Part shown: in pieces, positions 1-10,126 of the stretch
Layout of the letters: each line of letters opens with the position of its first letter
Position numbering within the stretch: position 1 is the stretch's first letter
Assembly: GCA_019448385.1 (NCBI GenBank)
Contig: JAGTXO010000013.1
Location: forward strand, 868,001-932,000
DNA: 64,000 bases
Reading direction: 5' to 3'
Source: Diacronema lutheri
Lineage: Eukaryota > Haptophyta > Pavlovophyceae > Pavlovales > Pavlovaceae
Notes under the pieces: generated by a model
Databases searched by the model: none
What the model was told of the DNA's origin: nothing
Seen by the model: the letters and a program-made list of their open reading frames with translations, nothing else
Program-made: the position numbers and the translations under genes

Positions 1-908
1 ACCTGCGCGCGCGCGTGCAGGTTGCGCACAACAACGGGGCGGAAGGTGCGCACGTAGGCGTTCGCCTCCTCGAGGTCAAGGCGCAGCTCCGCCTCTCCGC
101 GCGACGCGAGGTAGGTGACAGCGACTGAGCCCGCGCGCCCCACGCCCGCCTTGCAGTGCACGTAGACGCCGCGGCCGCGCGCGCGGTTAGCGTCGATGAA
201 CGCGACGGCCTTGCGCAGGTTGAGCGCCGAAACGTCCATGTAATCGGTCGTGGGCAGGCGGAGCTGCTCAATGCCCAGGTTCTCGTACATGTCCGTCCAG
301 CCCTGGAACTCGTCGCACATGTTGACGACCGCGCGCACGCCGGCGGCGCGCAGCTGCACGACGTGCCACGGCATCGGCAGCCCGCCGAGGAAGAGCGGCG
401 CGTCGGCGGCGGGCGTGCCGGCCGAGCTGGTGGCCTCCTCGGGCATCGGGATGCGCTGGTAATAGGTGCGCACGCGCAGCAGGTCGAGCACGCAGTAGAT
501 GAGCGGCGTGGGCACGAGGTTGAGCCGCGAGACGAGCCACAGGATCTTTGGCGACGTGTGCGCGCCGCCGCGGCGCTGCGACTTAAGCATGAGGCCCATA
601 AGCACGCCGCAACCAAGGAGCGGCAGCTGCAGCCGTGCGCAGAGCGCGAGCGTGCCCCACCCGTCCTCCACCCACATCGCCGTCGGCAGCAGCACGTAGC
701 CGAGCACCGAGCACGCGGACGCGACCGCGCCCGCCGCGATGGCGGCAAAGCCGACGGCGGGTGGGAGGCGCGGCGCGGGCACCACCGAAATCGAACCCAT
801 CGCCGCGCGCGCGCGCGGCTGCGTCGTGCCGCGCTCGATCTTGGGCTTCGGCTTCGCGTCGACTTGCGAGGCGAGGACGACCAACCAGGGGACAAGGGTG
901 GACCACAT
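1..908 (-). CDS. PTPMT1-like dual-specificity phosphatase (3' end outside window)
   Basis: Reading the minus strand from the ATG at 908, one frame stays open to base 1, so the C-terminus lies outside the window. The N-terminus (MWSTLVPWLVVLAS) looks like a signal peptide and hydrophobic stretches follow. The catalytic P-loop HCKAGVGRAGS (HCx5R) is encoded around 125-158. Upstream lie the typical DSP strands AGVRAVVNMCDEF and EQLRLPTTDYMD. The pattern resembles PTPMT1, plant PTPMT and related lipid/protein phosphatases, in which PTPMT1 dephosphorylates phosphatidylglycerophosphate in mitochondria. Here the leader and membrane segments suggest an endomembrane or plastid-envelope location. The fold call is firm; the substrate is inference. 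The start lies 89 bp from the divergent aldo-keto reductase start, so the two probably share a promoter region. Confidence 0.8.
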   Translation of the reverse strand, partial: MWSTLVPWLVVLASQVDAKPKPKIERGTTQPRARAAMGSISVVPAPRLPPAVGFAAIAAGAVASACSVLGYVLLPTAMWVEDGWGTLALCARLQLPLLGCGVLMGLMLKSQRRGGAHTSPKILWLVSRLNLVPTPLIYCVLDLLRVRTYYQRIPMPEEATSSAGTPAADAPLFLGGLPMPWHVVQLRAAGVRAVVNMCDEFQGWTDMYENLGIEQLRLPTTDYMDVSALNLRKAVAFIDANRARGRGVYVHCKAGVGRAGSVAVTYLASRGEAELRLDLEEANAYVRTFRPVVVRNLHARAQ

Positions 909-997
909 CGAGGGGCGACCCATATTTAAACTCGCGCTCGACCGGGGTCGTAGTGCTCGTCGCCATCCAGCGCGTTGGATCGAGCGTCGCGGGCGCG

Positions 998-2687
998 ATG
1001 AAGTACTACACGCTCGGCGCTGGGCAGAACGCGCTGCACGTGTCGCAATGCTGCCTGGGCACCATGACGTGGGGCGAGCAGAACACCGAGGCCGAGGCGC
1101 ACGCGCAACTGTCGCTCGCTGTTGAAAGGGGCGTGAACCTCATTGACGTACGCGCGCACGCGGCGTCGAGCCCGCCGCGCTGCGCTGAGCGTTGTGCTCT
1201 GCCCGTCCCACGCGCGCAGGTTGCCGAGCTCTACCCTGTGCCGCCGAAGCAGAGCACGCAGGGCGAGACGGAGCGGATCGTCGGCAGCTGGCTTAAGGCT
1301 GACCCGTCGCGCCGCGCCAAGGTCGTGATCGCGACCAAAGTGGCGAGCCGCTCGCCCGGCCCTCGCCTTGCGCACATCGTGCACACGCGCACCTATCCGC
1401 CCGGCACGCCGCCGCAGACCGAGCTCGCGCTCACGCGCCCGCAAATCCTCGCCGCGTGTGAGGGCTCGCTCGAGCGTCTCGGCATCGATTGCATTGATCT
1501 GTATCAGCTGGTGCGCGGCGCGGCGCGGCGCGGCGCGACCTCGCGCGCCGCCGCGCCTGCCGCGCGCCCACCCACATGCCTGCTGGCGCGCGCGCCGCAC
1601 GCGGCGCGCAGCACTGGCCTGACCGCAGCACGAACATGTTTGACACGCGCGCGTACAAACGCAGCGCGGAGCGGCCGGCGTTCACGCCGTTCGACGAGAC
1701 GGTGGGCGCGATCGGCGAGCTGCTCGCCGCGGGCAAGGTGAAGCAGTGGGGCATCTCCAACGAGAACGCCGTCGGCGTGTGCAAATTGCTCGAGTCCTGC
1801 GCCAAGCTCGGCGTGCAGAGTCCGGTGACAATCCAGAACGACTTCTCCGTACTGCACCGGCGCGTCGAGGAGGATGGGACCGTCGAAGCGTGCTCGCCCG
1901 TCCATTCCGCCGTTACGCCAAACGGCATTCTCCTTCTCGCGTGCGCCGCGCGCGCGCGCGCACCGCAAGTTGACGGCGGCGCCCGACGCGGCGGGCGGCG
2001 GCCGCCGCGGGCGCCGGCGGCGACCCGCGCGGACGCGCGCGACGCGCCCGCCTTTGATTCGTGGTTGGCACGCGCGCCGCGTGGCGCTGTTCTCCCGGCT
2101 GCCCGCCCCTCAGGTACGGCGCGCTTGCCGGCGGCACGCTCTCCGGCAAGTACCGCCGCGACGCAGACGGCAGCCTCGTCACGAGCGCAAAGCGCGCGCG
2201 CCACGTGCTCTTTCCCGCCTTCCAGCCGCGCTACTTCTCCGGAGCGGTGCGCTGCGCACGAATCCTCGCGCGCCTGCGCTGAGCGCGCTCGCGCGCGGGC
2301 TCGGCGTGCACGCGCCTCTGAGCGCACGGGCTGTGCGCGCTCGCCCTTTGCCCTGCCCCCTCCCCCCCCCCCCCCCCCCCCCCCCCTGCGCCCCGCCCTG
2401 CCCCTTGACTCCAGTCAATCGAGACGGCTGAGAAGCTGTGCGTACTTGCGGCCAAGTACGCACTGACACCCGCGCAGCTCGCGCTCCTCTGGGCGGCGGG
2501 GCGTGACTACGTCGGCTCTGTCATCATCGGCGCGACGTCCGTCGCGCAGCTCGAGGAGAACATCGCCGCGTTCGAGCTGCCGAAGCTCACGGCGGAGCAG
2601 GAGGCAGAGGTGGACGCGGCGTGCGACCGCATGTTCACACCCTATTACTCGCGCGTCGGCGAGTACAAGCACATCAAGGAGGTGTGA
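998..2687 (+). CDS. Aldo-keto reductase, Tas-like, five exons
   Basis: Exons inferred at 998-1147, 1220-1510, 1612-1940, 2114-2246 and 2415-2687 (391 aa); every intron is GT-AG and phases agree. The protein follows E. coli Tas closely: LGTMTWGEQNTEAEAHAQL near the N-terminus, then NLID|VAELYPVPP supplying the catalytic Asp and Tyr across intron 1, IATKV with the catalytic Lys, LYQL|HWPDR with the His across intron 2, and ISNENAVGV and VTIQNDFSVL later. Family members are NADPH-dependent reductases of aldehydes and ketones. No targeting peptide is obvious, so it is probably cytosolic. Intron 3 (1941-2113) and intron 4 (2247-2414) are GC-repeat rich, and intron 4 holds a run of 25 C shortly before its acceptor. 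The substrate is unknown. Confidence 0.88.
2362..2386 (+). repeat. C25 homopolymer in aldo-keto reductase intron 4
   Basis: Pure run of 25 C, 28 bases before the inferred acceptor at 2414. It may serve as the pyrimidine tract of the 3' splice site. Run length is prone to sequencing error. Confidence 0.9.
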
Positions 2688-2935
2688 CGACGATGCACGC
2701 GCGCGACGGCAAGCACGCCATGCACGGCCGCCCCGCACGCGCGAGGTTGCGCGGCAAGGAGGCGCACGTCATCGTCGAGGCGGACGGCCCGTGCGCGTCG
2801 GTCGCGCGGCTCAAGCGCGACGTCGCGCGGCCAAAGTTGTTGCAGCTGCGAGAGTGGGGCCTGCACATGGCGCGGCAGCTCTCGTCTGCACTGAGGCACG
2901 TCGCTGCCCGCAAGCCGCCAAAGCTGCCCAAGGCA

Positions 2936-2960
2936 CCCCCCCCCCCCCCCCCCCCCCCCC
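2936..2960 (+). repeat. C25 homopolymer between convergent genes
   Basis: Pure C run just beyond the stop codon of the histidine phosphatase gene (2976, minus strand) and within the 3' flank of the aldo-keto reductase gene. Confidence 0.9.
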
Positions 2961-2975
2961 TGGGGAGACGGGACG

Positions 2976-3890
2976 CTAGCTCCGCTCGCAGAGGTGTGCG
3001 GTCTGCATCTCGGCGTTGCGAAACATGCGGCCGGCGTGCTGCTCGCGCGCCGCCTCCTCCTCGCGCGCGCGCGCGTCGGCGGCGGCGGCGTCGTCGCTGG
3101 GCGCGTGCCGGCTGGTGAACGCGCGCAGAAAATGCTGGTGTGACACCACCGCGACGTGCTCGAGCTCGTCCGGAAGCGCGAGCAGCCAGCGCGCGGCGCG
3201 CTCGGCGCGCTCGGCGAGTTTAAGCGCCTCGCCGTCGCCGTGCTCCTTGCCGTATGCGAAGAGCGTGTCCGCCTCGCCTACTTGCGAAAAATCGACGTGC
3301 GCGAAAGAATCTCGCAGCGTGCTCACGGGCAGCCGCCCATCGCACGTGTACGGCCCGACGCGCTCGCGCAGCAGCTCGGTGGCGAGGACGCGCGGGCGCG
3401 TGGCCGGCGCGCGCAGCTGCGGGATGCCCACGTGCGCTGTTTGCAGCGTGCGCCGCATCGGCGAGAGCGCGACGGCGTCGACGCGCACACCGAGCGCTGC
3501 CATCTGCGCGTGCAGCCGCTCGGCCTGCCGCTCGCCCTCGGCCGTCAGTATCGGGTCGAGATAACGGTCGCCGGTGGCCGCGTGCAGCAGCACCCACGCC
3601 TTGCCGTGGCTCGCGTGCAGCGCGGCATGCTCCTCGCGCAAGTGATGCGTCGGCCGGGCCTCCTCCGCCGCCTCCGCCTCGTTGTGCGTGCCCTCGGCGT
3701 GCCGGATGAGGACCAGCGTCTTGACGCGCGCGCATGCCCAGCTCGGGGGCTCAGCGGTCAGCGTAATGTTGCGCGCGCCGGCTGCGCACTCGCCCGGCGG
3801 CGGCGGCGCGTGCGCGCCGATGACGACCGACGCTGCGAGGAGCCAAGCGGCGCACATCGTCGAGGCCGTCGCTGGCAACTCGACGCGCAT
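2976..3890 (-). CDS. Secreted/endomembrane histidine phosphatase
   Basis: Single-exon gene, 304 aa, starting at the ATG at 3890; upstream in-frame codons are not ATG. The N-terminus (MCAAWLLAASVVIGAHA) is a signal peptide or anchor. The phosphoglycerate-mutase/acid-phosphatase signature LIRHAEGTHN at about residues 61-70 carries the phospho-accepting His and its Arg. Further family marks are DPILTAEGERQAERL, VDAVALSPMRRTLQTA with the second Arg, the ELLRERVG segment, and VVSHQHFLRAF with the second catalytic His. All core catalytic residues are present, so it should be an active phosphatase of branch 1. The substrate cannot be read from sequence. It is divergent from the gene starting at 3990, with 99 bp between start codons, and convergent with the aldo-keto reductase. 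Confidence 0.88.
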   Translation of the reverse strand: MRVELPATASTMCAAWLLAASVVIGAHAPPPPGECAAGARNITLTAEPPSWACARVKTLVLIRHAEGTHNEAEAAEEARPTHHLREEHAALHASHGKAWVLLHAATGDRYLDPILTAEGERQAERLHAQMAALGVRVDAVALSPMRRTLQTAHVGIPQLRAPATRPRVLATELLRERVGPYTCDGRLPVSTLRDSFAHVDFSQVGEADTLFAYGKEHGDGEALKLAERAERAARWLLALPDELEHVAVVSHQHFLRAFTSRHAPSDDAAAADARAREEEAAREQHAGRMFRNAEMQTAHLCERS

Positions 3891-3989
3891 CAAGGCAGCG
3901 TCACCGCGGAGGGAAAAGTTCAAAGTTCAAAATTTAACAAACGAAAACCCAGACGTCTTCATGAGAGAGCCGTCCATCCATCACTCTTG

Positions 3990-5588
3990 ATGGCGCAGAT
4001 CGACGCGTCACGAGAGGCTCTCCTCGCCCGCGAGCCGCACGAGCGGCGGGCGCGCTGCGGCGTGTGGCCGCGCTTATCGGTCGTCCTCGGCACACTTGCG
4101 CTCGCTTTTCTTGCCGGCGTGCGCATCCACGGAACCTCTGCCACTGACCTTTCATCGGATGATGGGCCCGCGTTTCTCTACACGCCGCGCCGCGTGCCCT
4201 TCGACCTCTGCCTTCCAAACACGACGACGATGACGGTGCGCTCCTGCGCCTAGCGTTTCTTGCACCCAAGTAGCGTGTGACTTGCCACGCGCGCGCCACC
4301 CGTTCACCGTTCGCGCGCGCGCGTGATTGCGTGCAGTTCCAGGGCTACTGGAGCAGCTTCTTGCAGCTGCCCATGCACTCCGCCATCGACGGCGTCGTAT
4401 ACGTCTGGCAGAACAGCAGCTCGGTCCTCCTTCGCGCGGATGTCGCCTTTGTTAACGGCTCGCTGCTGCAGGTGACAGCGAGTCATTCCATCCCACCCAC
4501 CCCCCTGCTCCCCGTGATCACCCATCCCTCGTCAATGTTTGCTGTGCCCTCGTCGCGTGTGCGTGCAGGTGTGGCAGACGTGGACGCGTCGCGACGGCGA
4601 CGTCCTCGCGATCCAGGTGCTTGGCCCAGCATCGCACGAGCATCCAACGTGCACCGTCGCGCACGTGCCTGCCGAGCAGCGGCCGGCCCGGCCGCACCTC
4701 TGCGCGTCGGGCGGCGCGCTCATTGACCTCGCGCCGACTGGTACCTGGCTGCAGCACGGCACGAACTCCTTCGAGCTGTGGAGCCAGACGTTCCCCACCG
4801 GCTTTCCGGGCAGCCTGATGCCCAGGGGCTCAGTGCTGAACGTGACGTTTGAGCGCTTACCCCCGCAGGAATTTTCGGCGCGCATGCCCGACAGCAGCGC
4901 AAAGCACATCCGCCGCGGGCGTGGCCGACTGGAGCGCTTCTTCAAGCGCGACCACGAGCGCGGTCGAGCGTTCCAGTCTGCGCTACAACCGCCCGGCGCT
5001 GGCGAGCAGCCGCAGCAGCCGCAGCAGCCGCAGCAGCCGCAGCAAGGACACCTGCTCAGCTCTTCGCACAAGCACAAGCACAAGCATGCAGCTCACCGCC
5101 CATCCCGACCACCCGCAGGTCCCCAGCCGCAAACTGCGCTGCCGGTGTGGCACTCGATGCGCTCGCCCGACGGCAGTTGGGTAAACAACCAGATCATCAC
5201 ATCGGCATCCAACTCTGTCGAGGATCAGAGCGTCTTCGTCATTCCAGCCCGCTGCTTTGCAAAGAGCCCACCGCCGCCACGGCCGCCACCGCCATCGTCA
5301 CCACCCTTGCCCCCGCCATCCCCTCCGCCAGGCTGCCCACCGCCTTTCCTGCATCCGTCGCCTCCACCCAGCCCGCCGCCCAGCTCGCCACCGGCTCAGC
5401 TTTCCAACGCCACCGAGCCACAGCCCGCCCAGCCGCAGCAGGAGCCCGCGCCGCCTCACGACGCGGCGCCGTCCTCCAACGCCACCGAGGCACAGCCTGC
5501 CCAGCCGCAGCAGGAGCCCGCGCCGCCTCACGACGCGGCGCCGCCGTCCAACGCCACCGAGCCACAGCCCGCCGAGCCACCCGCGTAA
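3990..5588 (+). CDS. Signal-anchored protein with Gln/Pro-rich repeats, function unknown
   Basis: Exons 3990-4235, 4337-4471 and 4569-5588 are all phase 0 with GT-AG introns, giving 466 aa. A transmembrane segment (LSVVLGTLALAFLAGV) at about residues 29-44 follows a short basic N-terminus, suggesting a type II membrane or secreted protein. The following region (YWSSFLQLPMHSAIDGVVYVW, then VWQTWTRRDGDVLAIQVLG) looks like a beta-rich extracellular domain I do not recognise; it has possible N-glycosylation sites and a few Cys. The C-terminal third is low complexity: a QQP run near 5010-5045, proline-rich stretches (PPPSPPP) near 5270-5390, and a 72-bp repeat (SNATE..PAQPQQEPAPPHDAAP) in about 2.5 copies. 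Such proline-rich tails resemble cell-wall or scale proteins of algae. No function is assigned. Confidence 0.7.
5403..5585 (+). repeat. 72-bp coding minisatellite, about 2.5 copies
   Basis: Direct repeat starting TCCAACGCCACCGAG at 5403, 5475 and about 5547. It encodes a 24-residue unit rich in Pro, Gln and Ala at the C-terminus of the preceding gene. Copies are almost identical, suggesting recent expansion. Confidence 0.85.
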
Positions 5589-5744
5589 GAGCCCGCGACA
5601 GCATCGCATTCGCCATGAAGCATCCCGCTGCAACAGGGGGAAGTCCAGCGGCATGTGACTTGCGCAGACAAGACGGATTGCGCCGGCCTGAAGGTCGCGC
5701 GCAAGCGTTGGTAGGTGGACGCTGACGGGTCGAGTCTGTGTTGG

Positions 5745-6977
5745 TCACTGCTGCACCCTCCGCAGGAACCCGGGCATGCTGCCGCGGCCGGCCTCGCCGC
5801 CCGCCTGGTTGAGCTCGCGCACGGCCGCGCCGGCGACGGGCGGCGGCTTGACGGCGGCCGTGGCAGCGCCATTTGAGAGCGCTGGCCCGCCGCCCTCAAA
5901 GCCGGTCGCGACGACGGTGATCGAGATCATGCCGCTCATCGAGTCGTCGACGAGCGCGCCGAAGATCACGTTCGCGTTCGGGTCCATCACCTGGTGGATC
6001 GTCTCTGCCGCGAGGTTGATCTCCTGCAGGGTCATGTCGGCGGAGCCCGTCACTGTGAATACGACGCCCGTCGCTTTGCGCAGCGGAAAGTCGAGAAGCG
6101 GCGAGGAGATGGCGGCGAGCGCGGCGTCCTGCGCACGCGTCTTGCCCTGCCCCGTGCCGATCCCGAGCAGCGCCGTGCCCGAGTCCTTCATCACCGCGTA
6201 CACGTCGGCGAAATCGACGTTGATCAGACCGGGCTTGAGAATGATGTCAGAGATGCCGACGACGCCCTGCCGCAGGATATCGTCGGCGACGGAGAAGGCC
6301 TGCTGCAGCGGCAAGTCCTCGGGGACCGTCTCGAGCAGCCTATCGTTTGAGACGACGATCAGCGTATCCACCTTGGTGCGCAGCATCTCGGCGGCGCGCG
6401 CGGCGCAGTCGGCGCGCCTCCGGCCCTCGAACGAAAACGGCTTGGTGATGACGCCGACGGTGAGGCAGCCCATCTCCTTGGCGATCTCGGCGACGACGGG
6501 CGCGGCGCCAGAGCCCGTGCCGCCACCCATCCCCGCCGTCACGAAGACGAGGTCGGCACCCGACACCATCTCGCGGATCGCATCCTTGCTCTCGAGCGCC
6601 GCCTCCATCCCGATCTCGGCCGAGCCGCCCGCGCCGAGCCCGCGCGTGACCTTATCGCCGATGGTGAGGCGATGCGGCGCGCGCGATTGCGCCAGCACCT
6701 GCGCGTCCGTGTTCACCGCCCAGAACTCGACCGACGACGCGAAGTTGTCAACCATCCGATTGACCGCGTTGCCGCCGCCGCCGCCGATCCCGATCACTTT
6801 GATGACGCACGGCAGATTATCCGCGCAGTGCACATGGGCGCGCGCGGACGCGGGGACGCGCAGCGGGCGCGGCGCGCCCGGCCGTGCCAGCCGCGCCGCG
6901 CTCGCTCGCAGCATCGCCGCCGCAAGGAGCGGCGAGCCGAGCAACAGCGCGACGATCGCCTTGCTGTGCATGCCCAT
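5745..6977 (-). CDS. ftsZ: Plastid division GTPase FtsZ
   Basis: Single-exon gene of 410 aa. The start is the ATG at 6977 in an ACCATGG context; the frame runs open further upstream but that stretch is antisense to the sulfotransferase gene. Residues 1-50 form a signal-peptide-plus-transit region (hydrophobic [14 protein letters not shown], then Arg/Ala/Pro rich), the bipartite type used for secondary plastids. The GTPase core follows: [21 protein letters not shown], the tubulin signature GGGTGSG at about 151-157, NVDFADV with the T7-loop region, and [10 protein letters not shown]. FtsZ polymerises into the stromal division ring. The C-terminus ends PGFLRRVQQ. It is divergent from the sulfotransferase gene with 72 bp between start codons. 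A mitochondrial FtsZ is less likely given the leader. Confidence 0.97.
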   Translation of the reverse strand: MGMHSKAIVALLLGSPLLAAAMLRASAARLARPGAPRPLRVPASARAHVHCADNLPCVIKVIGIGGGGGNAVNRMVDNFASSVEFWAVNTDAQVLAQSRAPHRLTIGDKVTRGLGAGGSAEIGMEAALESKDAIREMVSGADLVFVTAGMGGGTGSGAAPVVAEIAKEMGCLTVGVITKPFSFEGRRRADCAARAAEMLRTKVDTLIVVSNDRLLETVPEDLPLQQAFSVADDILRQGVVGISDIILKPGLINVDFADVYAVMKDSGTALLGIGTGQGKTRAQDAALAAISSPLLDFPLRKATGVVFTVTGSADMTLQEINLAAETIHQVMDPNANVIFGALVDDSMSGMISITVVATGFEGGGPALSNGAATAAVKPPPVAGAAVRELNQAGGEAGRGSMPGFLRRVQQ

Positions 6978-7049
6978 GGTGCGGCCCGCGAGGAAGAGTG
7001 AGCGAGCGGGCGTTTCGAAACGGGGAGCGGGGGGCGGGAAACCGCGAGG

Positions 7050-9029
7050 ATGGCCTCGGACGAGGACGAAGCGAGGCGCGCGCTGCCGCGCAGCGTCGTT
7101 AAGCGCCGGCAGTGCGCGCTCGCGCTCGCGCTCGCGCTCGGGCTGCTCCTCGTGCTCGCGCCCTCCATTGGCCGCGCCGAAGGGCGCCGGGCGCTCGCCG
7201 CTGTCGCCGAGCCGCGCGCCGTGCCGACCGGGTGCAACCTGACGCGCGCGGCGAGCATCGTCCTGCTGAGGGGGTGCGGGCCCACGTCCAGATCGACGGG
7301 CGAGGGCGTCAGCTGCCGCGCCGACTTGGGCGTGCCCGAGCTGCTCTCGCGCCCCGTCGAAGAGCGCTTCGACCCCGCTCTGCGCAACCCGTGCACGCGC
7401 GCGGGCAGCGTCCGGTACTGCATCCCGTATTTTTACGTGATTGGCGCGTTCCACGGCGGCGTGCGCGACCTCTTCGCGCGCATCGGCATGCACGAGGGCG
7501 TGCTGCGCTACGGCGCGGATGGCGCGCCGCCGAGCACGGCCGCGCAGCGCCCCCTCGGCTCGGCTGAATTCTTCTCGGAGACGCACCCATGGGATCGGAT
7601 GCTCTGGCGCGGCTGCGACTGGGGCAACTGCCCGCGCCGGCGCGGTGCAGGCGCCGAGCCCATCCCGCTCGACCAGCTGCCCGGCCTGCTCCCGCCCACC
7701 GTCGTCCCGAAGCCCGCGGCGGCGCCGGCGCGCTCGCCCCGCGCGGCTGCCGGCCGCATCTTTGGCGAGGCTGCGCCAGCCACTCTCACCTTCACCTGGT
7801 CGTCGACCCACTCGCTGCTCCACGAGGCGTGGAGCGCGGTCGTCGCGGCGTGCGTGCCCGCCGCGCCGCGCACGGACGAGCACGCCAAGCAGCTCTGCTT
7901 CTTGAAGGCGCGTCACGCGCAGCTCCGCTGGGAGGCGGAGACACTCGGCGCGGCCGCGCGCGGCGGCGATGGCGCGGCGAGCGCCCACGCGACCGACGTC
8001 GCGCCGCTCGCGCTCACCGTGCCGTGGCTCATGCGCGCCGTCCACGGCACCGAGCGTGTGCGCTTCATCGCGCTGCTGCGCGAGCCCGCGAGCCGCCTTT
8101 TCTCCGCCTTCTGGTTTTGGCCCCAGTACCGCCGGCGGTACGGCCATTCGGCAGATGGCTTTGACGCGTACGCGCGCGAGATGGTCGAGGCGTTCAATGC
8201 GTGCGTCGACGCCGTGACGCTCGTTGCCAGCGCGGCGGACGCGAACGCGAAGGCGGCGCACGCCGCGCGGCAAGCTGGCCCGACCGAGCAGCCCGCGGGT
8301 CGGGCGTCCCTCTCCACGGGCTATACGGACGAGATGCTCGAGCAGCTGCGCGCGCGTTTTGCGCGCAGCGGTCGAACGCCGCGCGCCGCGCGCGCGCTGC
8401 CGGAGCGGCACGTGCTCGAGAGCTGCGCGATGGACTTCGATTCGCTCTCGCGCAGCACACAGGAGGTATATTACCACGCGGACCAGCTCCTCCGATCTCT
8501 CTACGTCGCATTCGTGCCGACGTGGCTCGACGCGTTCGGCGACCGCGCGCTGCTCGCGCTGCGCGCCGAGGACTACTGGGCAACGCCGCGCGCGCAGCTC
8601 GCGGTCGTGTTCAAGTTCCTCGGCCTCGCGCCGCCGAGCGAGGCGCAGTGGGAGGCGCTGCTCGCTCGGCCGGTGCTGCGCGCGCACGGCTCGGAGAACG
8701 CGACCTACTGGGGCGACAAGGCCGTCGTCAACTTTGTCGTCCAGCGGCCGGCGCCCGTCGCGCGCGGCGCGCGCGTGCCAGGCGCGGGCAGCACGCGCGT
8801 GCGCGCGCCGATGCGCGGAGACACGGCGGAGCTGCTGCACGCCTTCTTCGCGCCGTACAACGCCGAGCTCGCGCGCCTACTGCGCGACGATCGATTCCTG
8901 TGGCGCGATGTCGCGCACCTCGCCGGCGTTGCGGCCGGACGTGACACGGCGCAGCCCACCGGTGGCGGAGCCGCGACTGGCCAGGGCGTGCACGCCGGCG
9001 TTGGCGCTGCGGTCGCGCCTCACGCGTGA
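7050..9029 (+). CDS. Golgi-type sulfotransferase family protein
   Basis: Single-exon gene of 659 aa. A basic start is followed by a transmembrane anchor ([20 protein letters not shown], residues about 22-41), the type II topology of Golgi carbohydrate sulfotransferases. The 5'-phosphosulfate loop position reads [16 protein letters not shown], aligned with the usual PKxGTTxL loop but altered. The 3'-phosphate motif is well kept: [20 protein letters not shown] late segment ([17 protein letters not shown]...FKFLGLAPP) matches the C-terminal part of CHST15-like enzymes. Such enzymes transfer sulfate from PAPS to glycans, and haptophyte scales and mucilage are rich in sulfated polysaccharides. The altered 5' loop leaves activity uncertain. 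Another sulfotransferase-like gene lies at 26776-28401. Confidence 0.72.
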   Translation: MASDEDEARRALPRSVVKRRQCALALALALGLLLVLAPSIGRAEGRRALAAVAEPRAVPTGCNLTRAASIVLLRGCGPTSRSTGEGVSCRADLGVPELLSRPVEERFDPALRNPCTRAGSVRYCIPYFYVIGAFHGGVRDLFARIGMHEGVLRYGADGAPPSTAAQRPLGSAEFFSETHPWDRMLWRGCDWGNCPRRRGAGAEPIPLDQLPGLLPPTVVPKPAAAPARSPRAAAGRIFGEAAPATLTFTWSSTHSLLHEAWSAVVAACVPAAPRTDEHAKQLCFLKARHAQLRWEAETLGAAARGGDGAASAHATDVAPLALTVPWLMRAVHGTERVRFIALLREPASRLFSAFWFWPQYRRRYGHSADGFDAYAREMVEAFNACVDAVTLVASAADANAKAAHAARQAGPTEQPAGRASLSTGYTDEMLEQLRARFARSGRTPRAARALPERHVLESCAMDFDSLSRSTQEVYYHADQLLRSLYVAFVPTWLDAFGDRALLALRAEDYWATPRAQLAVVFKFLGLAPPSEAQWEALLARPVLRAHGSENATYWGDKAVVNFVVQRPAPVARGARVPGAGSTRVRAPMRGDTAELLHAFFAPYNAELARLLRDDRFLWRDVAHLAGVAAGRDTAQPTGGGAATGQGVHAGVGAAVAPHA

Positions 9030-9296
9030 TCGAATGATCGTGCGTGCTGAACGGTCGCACGCGGAGGGCGCGCGCCCACGAGCAGCCTACCTTGCTCCGA
9101 CGTGCGCAGTCAGATGGGGCCAAGGCCGTGCGCCCGATGCCACCGTGCCGCGCTCCATCGCACGAGCAGCTCGCCACCCCGCCACGGTCCGCGAGGCTCG
9201 GCAGGGCTGGCCATCGTCATCGGGGCTCTCGCTTGTCCTAGGTGCCGTGGTGCTGGTCCACACGGACAGATGACTCGCCCCACGGGAGGCGTCTCG

Positions 9297-10046
9297 TCAA
9301 AGAAAGGCCTTTCTGAAGGGCGTTCTCGCCGCCTTGGCCTTTGGCCGCGCAAGTGCCGACGCGTCCGCCGGCGAGCGCGCGTCGTGGCCGCCCTCGGCTC
9401 TCGCGGGCCCGGCGTCCGTCGCGAGCCTCGCGCGGGCACCGCCACGAGACGGTTCAGCGCCGTCGCCGCAGTCGTCGTCGCCGTCGTCCGCCGCAGCCTC
9501 GTCCTCCCTTTGGCGGCGTCGCTTGATTGCGAGCGCGGCGCCCGCCTTGCTCTCCGCCAGAAGCCGACGCCGCCGTGCCTGCTCGAGGATTTGATTCTGC
9601 CGGTCGCGCGCCTCGTCCCTGCGCAGGCTGCGCACCAGCGCGTCGCGTTCGACCTGCGCCTGCACGCGGTCCGACGCCGAGCCTTGGCCTGCCCACACCG
9701 AGTGCTCGGGGAGGCTGCGCTGGTCCTCGACGTAGCGGTTCACATATTTTTCGCGCTCGACGGCGTCCTCAAGCGTCGCCTTGGCGCGCTTGAGGATCTG
9801 GAAGGCGCGCGGCGCGTCGTCGTGGCTCGCGCGGTCGGGGTGGAGCGCAAAGGAGAGGCGGCGGAAGGCCGGGCCGACGGCATCTGCGTGCGGCCAGGAC
9901 GATCGCCCGAGCGCGTCCCACGTGGGCGTTGGCAACTGCAACACGTCGAAGTAGCTGCGCGTCTGGAGCACCCGAACGACCTCCTCCGAACCCACTTGAG
10001 CGTGGGCAGCTGCAGCACGTCGAGGTAGCTGCGCCTCGGCCGCCAT
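9297..10046 (-). CDS. J-domain protein, DNAJC8-like
   Basis: 249 aa from the ATG at 10046. A J domain occupies about residues 30-100: YFDVLQLPTPTW, FRRLSFALHPDRASHDDAP with the HPD tripeptide that stimulates Hsp70 ATPase, then AFQILKRAKATLEDAVERE. A charged coiled region follows (RDEARDRQNQILEQARRRRLL) and a basic/acidic tail. Order and composition resemble DNAJC8/SPF31, a spliceosome-associated J protein, but this is not certain. The start is doubtful: a 43-bp block encoding SYFDVLQLPT is duplicated 74 bp upstream in another frame, so the true N-terminus could differ or an unseen small intron may exist. Divergent from the gene at 10127 with 80 bp between start codons. Confidence 0.75.
   Translation of the reverse strand: MAAEAQLPRRAAAAHAQVGSEEVVRVLQTRSYFDVLQLPTPTWDALGRSSWPHADAVGPAFRRLSFALHPDRASHDDAPRAFQILKRAKATLEDAVEREKYVNRYVEDQRSLPEHSVWAGQGSASDRVQAQVERDALVRSLRRDEARDRQNQILEQARRRRLLAESKAGAALAIKRRRQREDEAAADDGDDDCGDGAEPSRGGARARLATDAGPARAEGGHDARSPADASALARPKAKAARTPFRKAFL
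9917..10033 (-). repeat. Tandem duplication (43-bp unit, 74-bp period) at the J-domain gene start
   Basis: Blocks 9917-9959 and 9991-10033 are about 85 percent identical. Both can encode SY(L/F)DVLQLPT, but the 74-bp period puts them in different frames. Confidence 0.8.
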
Positions 10047-10126
10047 CCTGAAGCGGCGTCTTGAAAATCACGGCGCTGCCCGGCCCCACTTCGAGGCGCG
10101 CTACACGAGTGTGGAGGGCTGTTGAA

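Noticed and set aside
5776-7242. 488-residue plus-strand frame across FtsZ
   Set aside because: Ser/Pro/Thr-rich mirror of the FtsZ coding strand.
6978-8840. 620-residue upstream extension of the FtsZ frame on the minus strand
   Set aside because: It is antisense to the sulfotransferase coding region, Arg/Ala rich without protein-like motifs, and FtsZ has a good ACCATGG start and leader at 6977.
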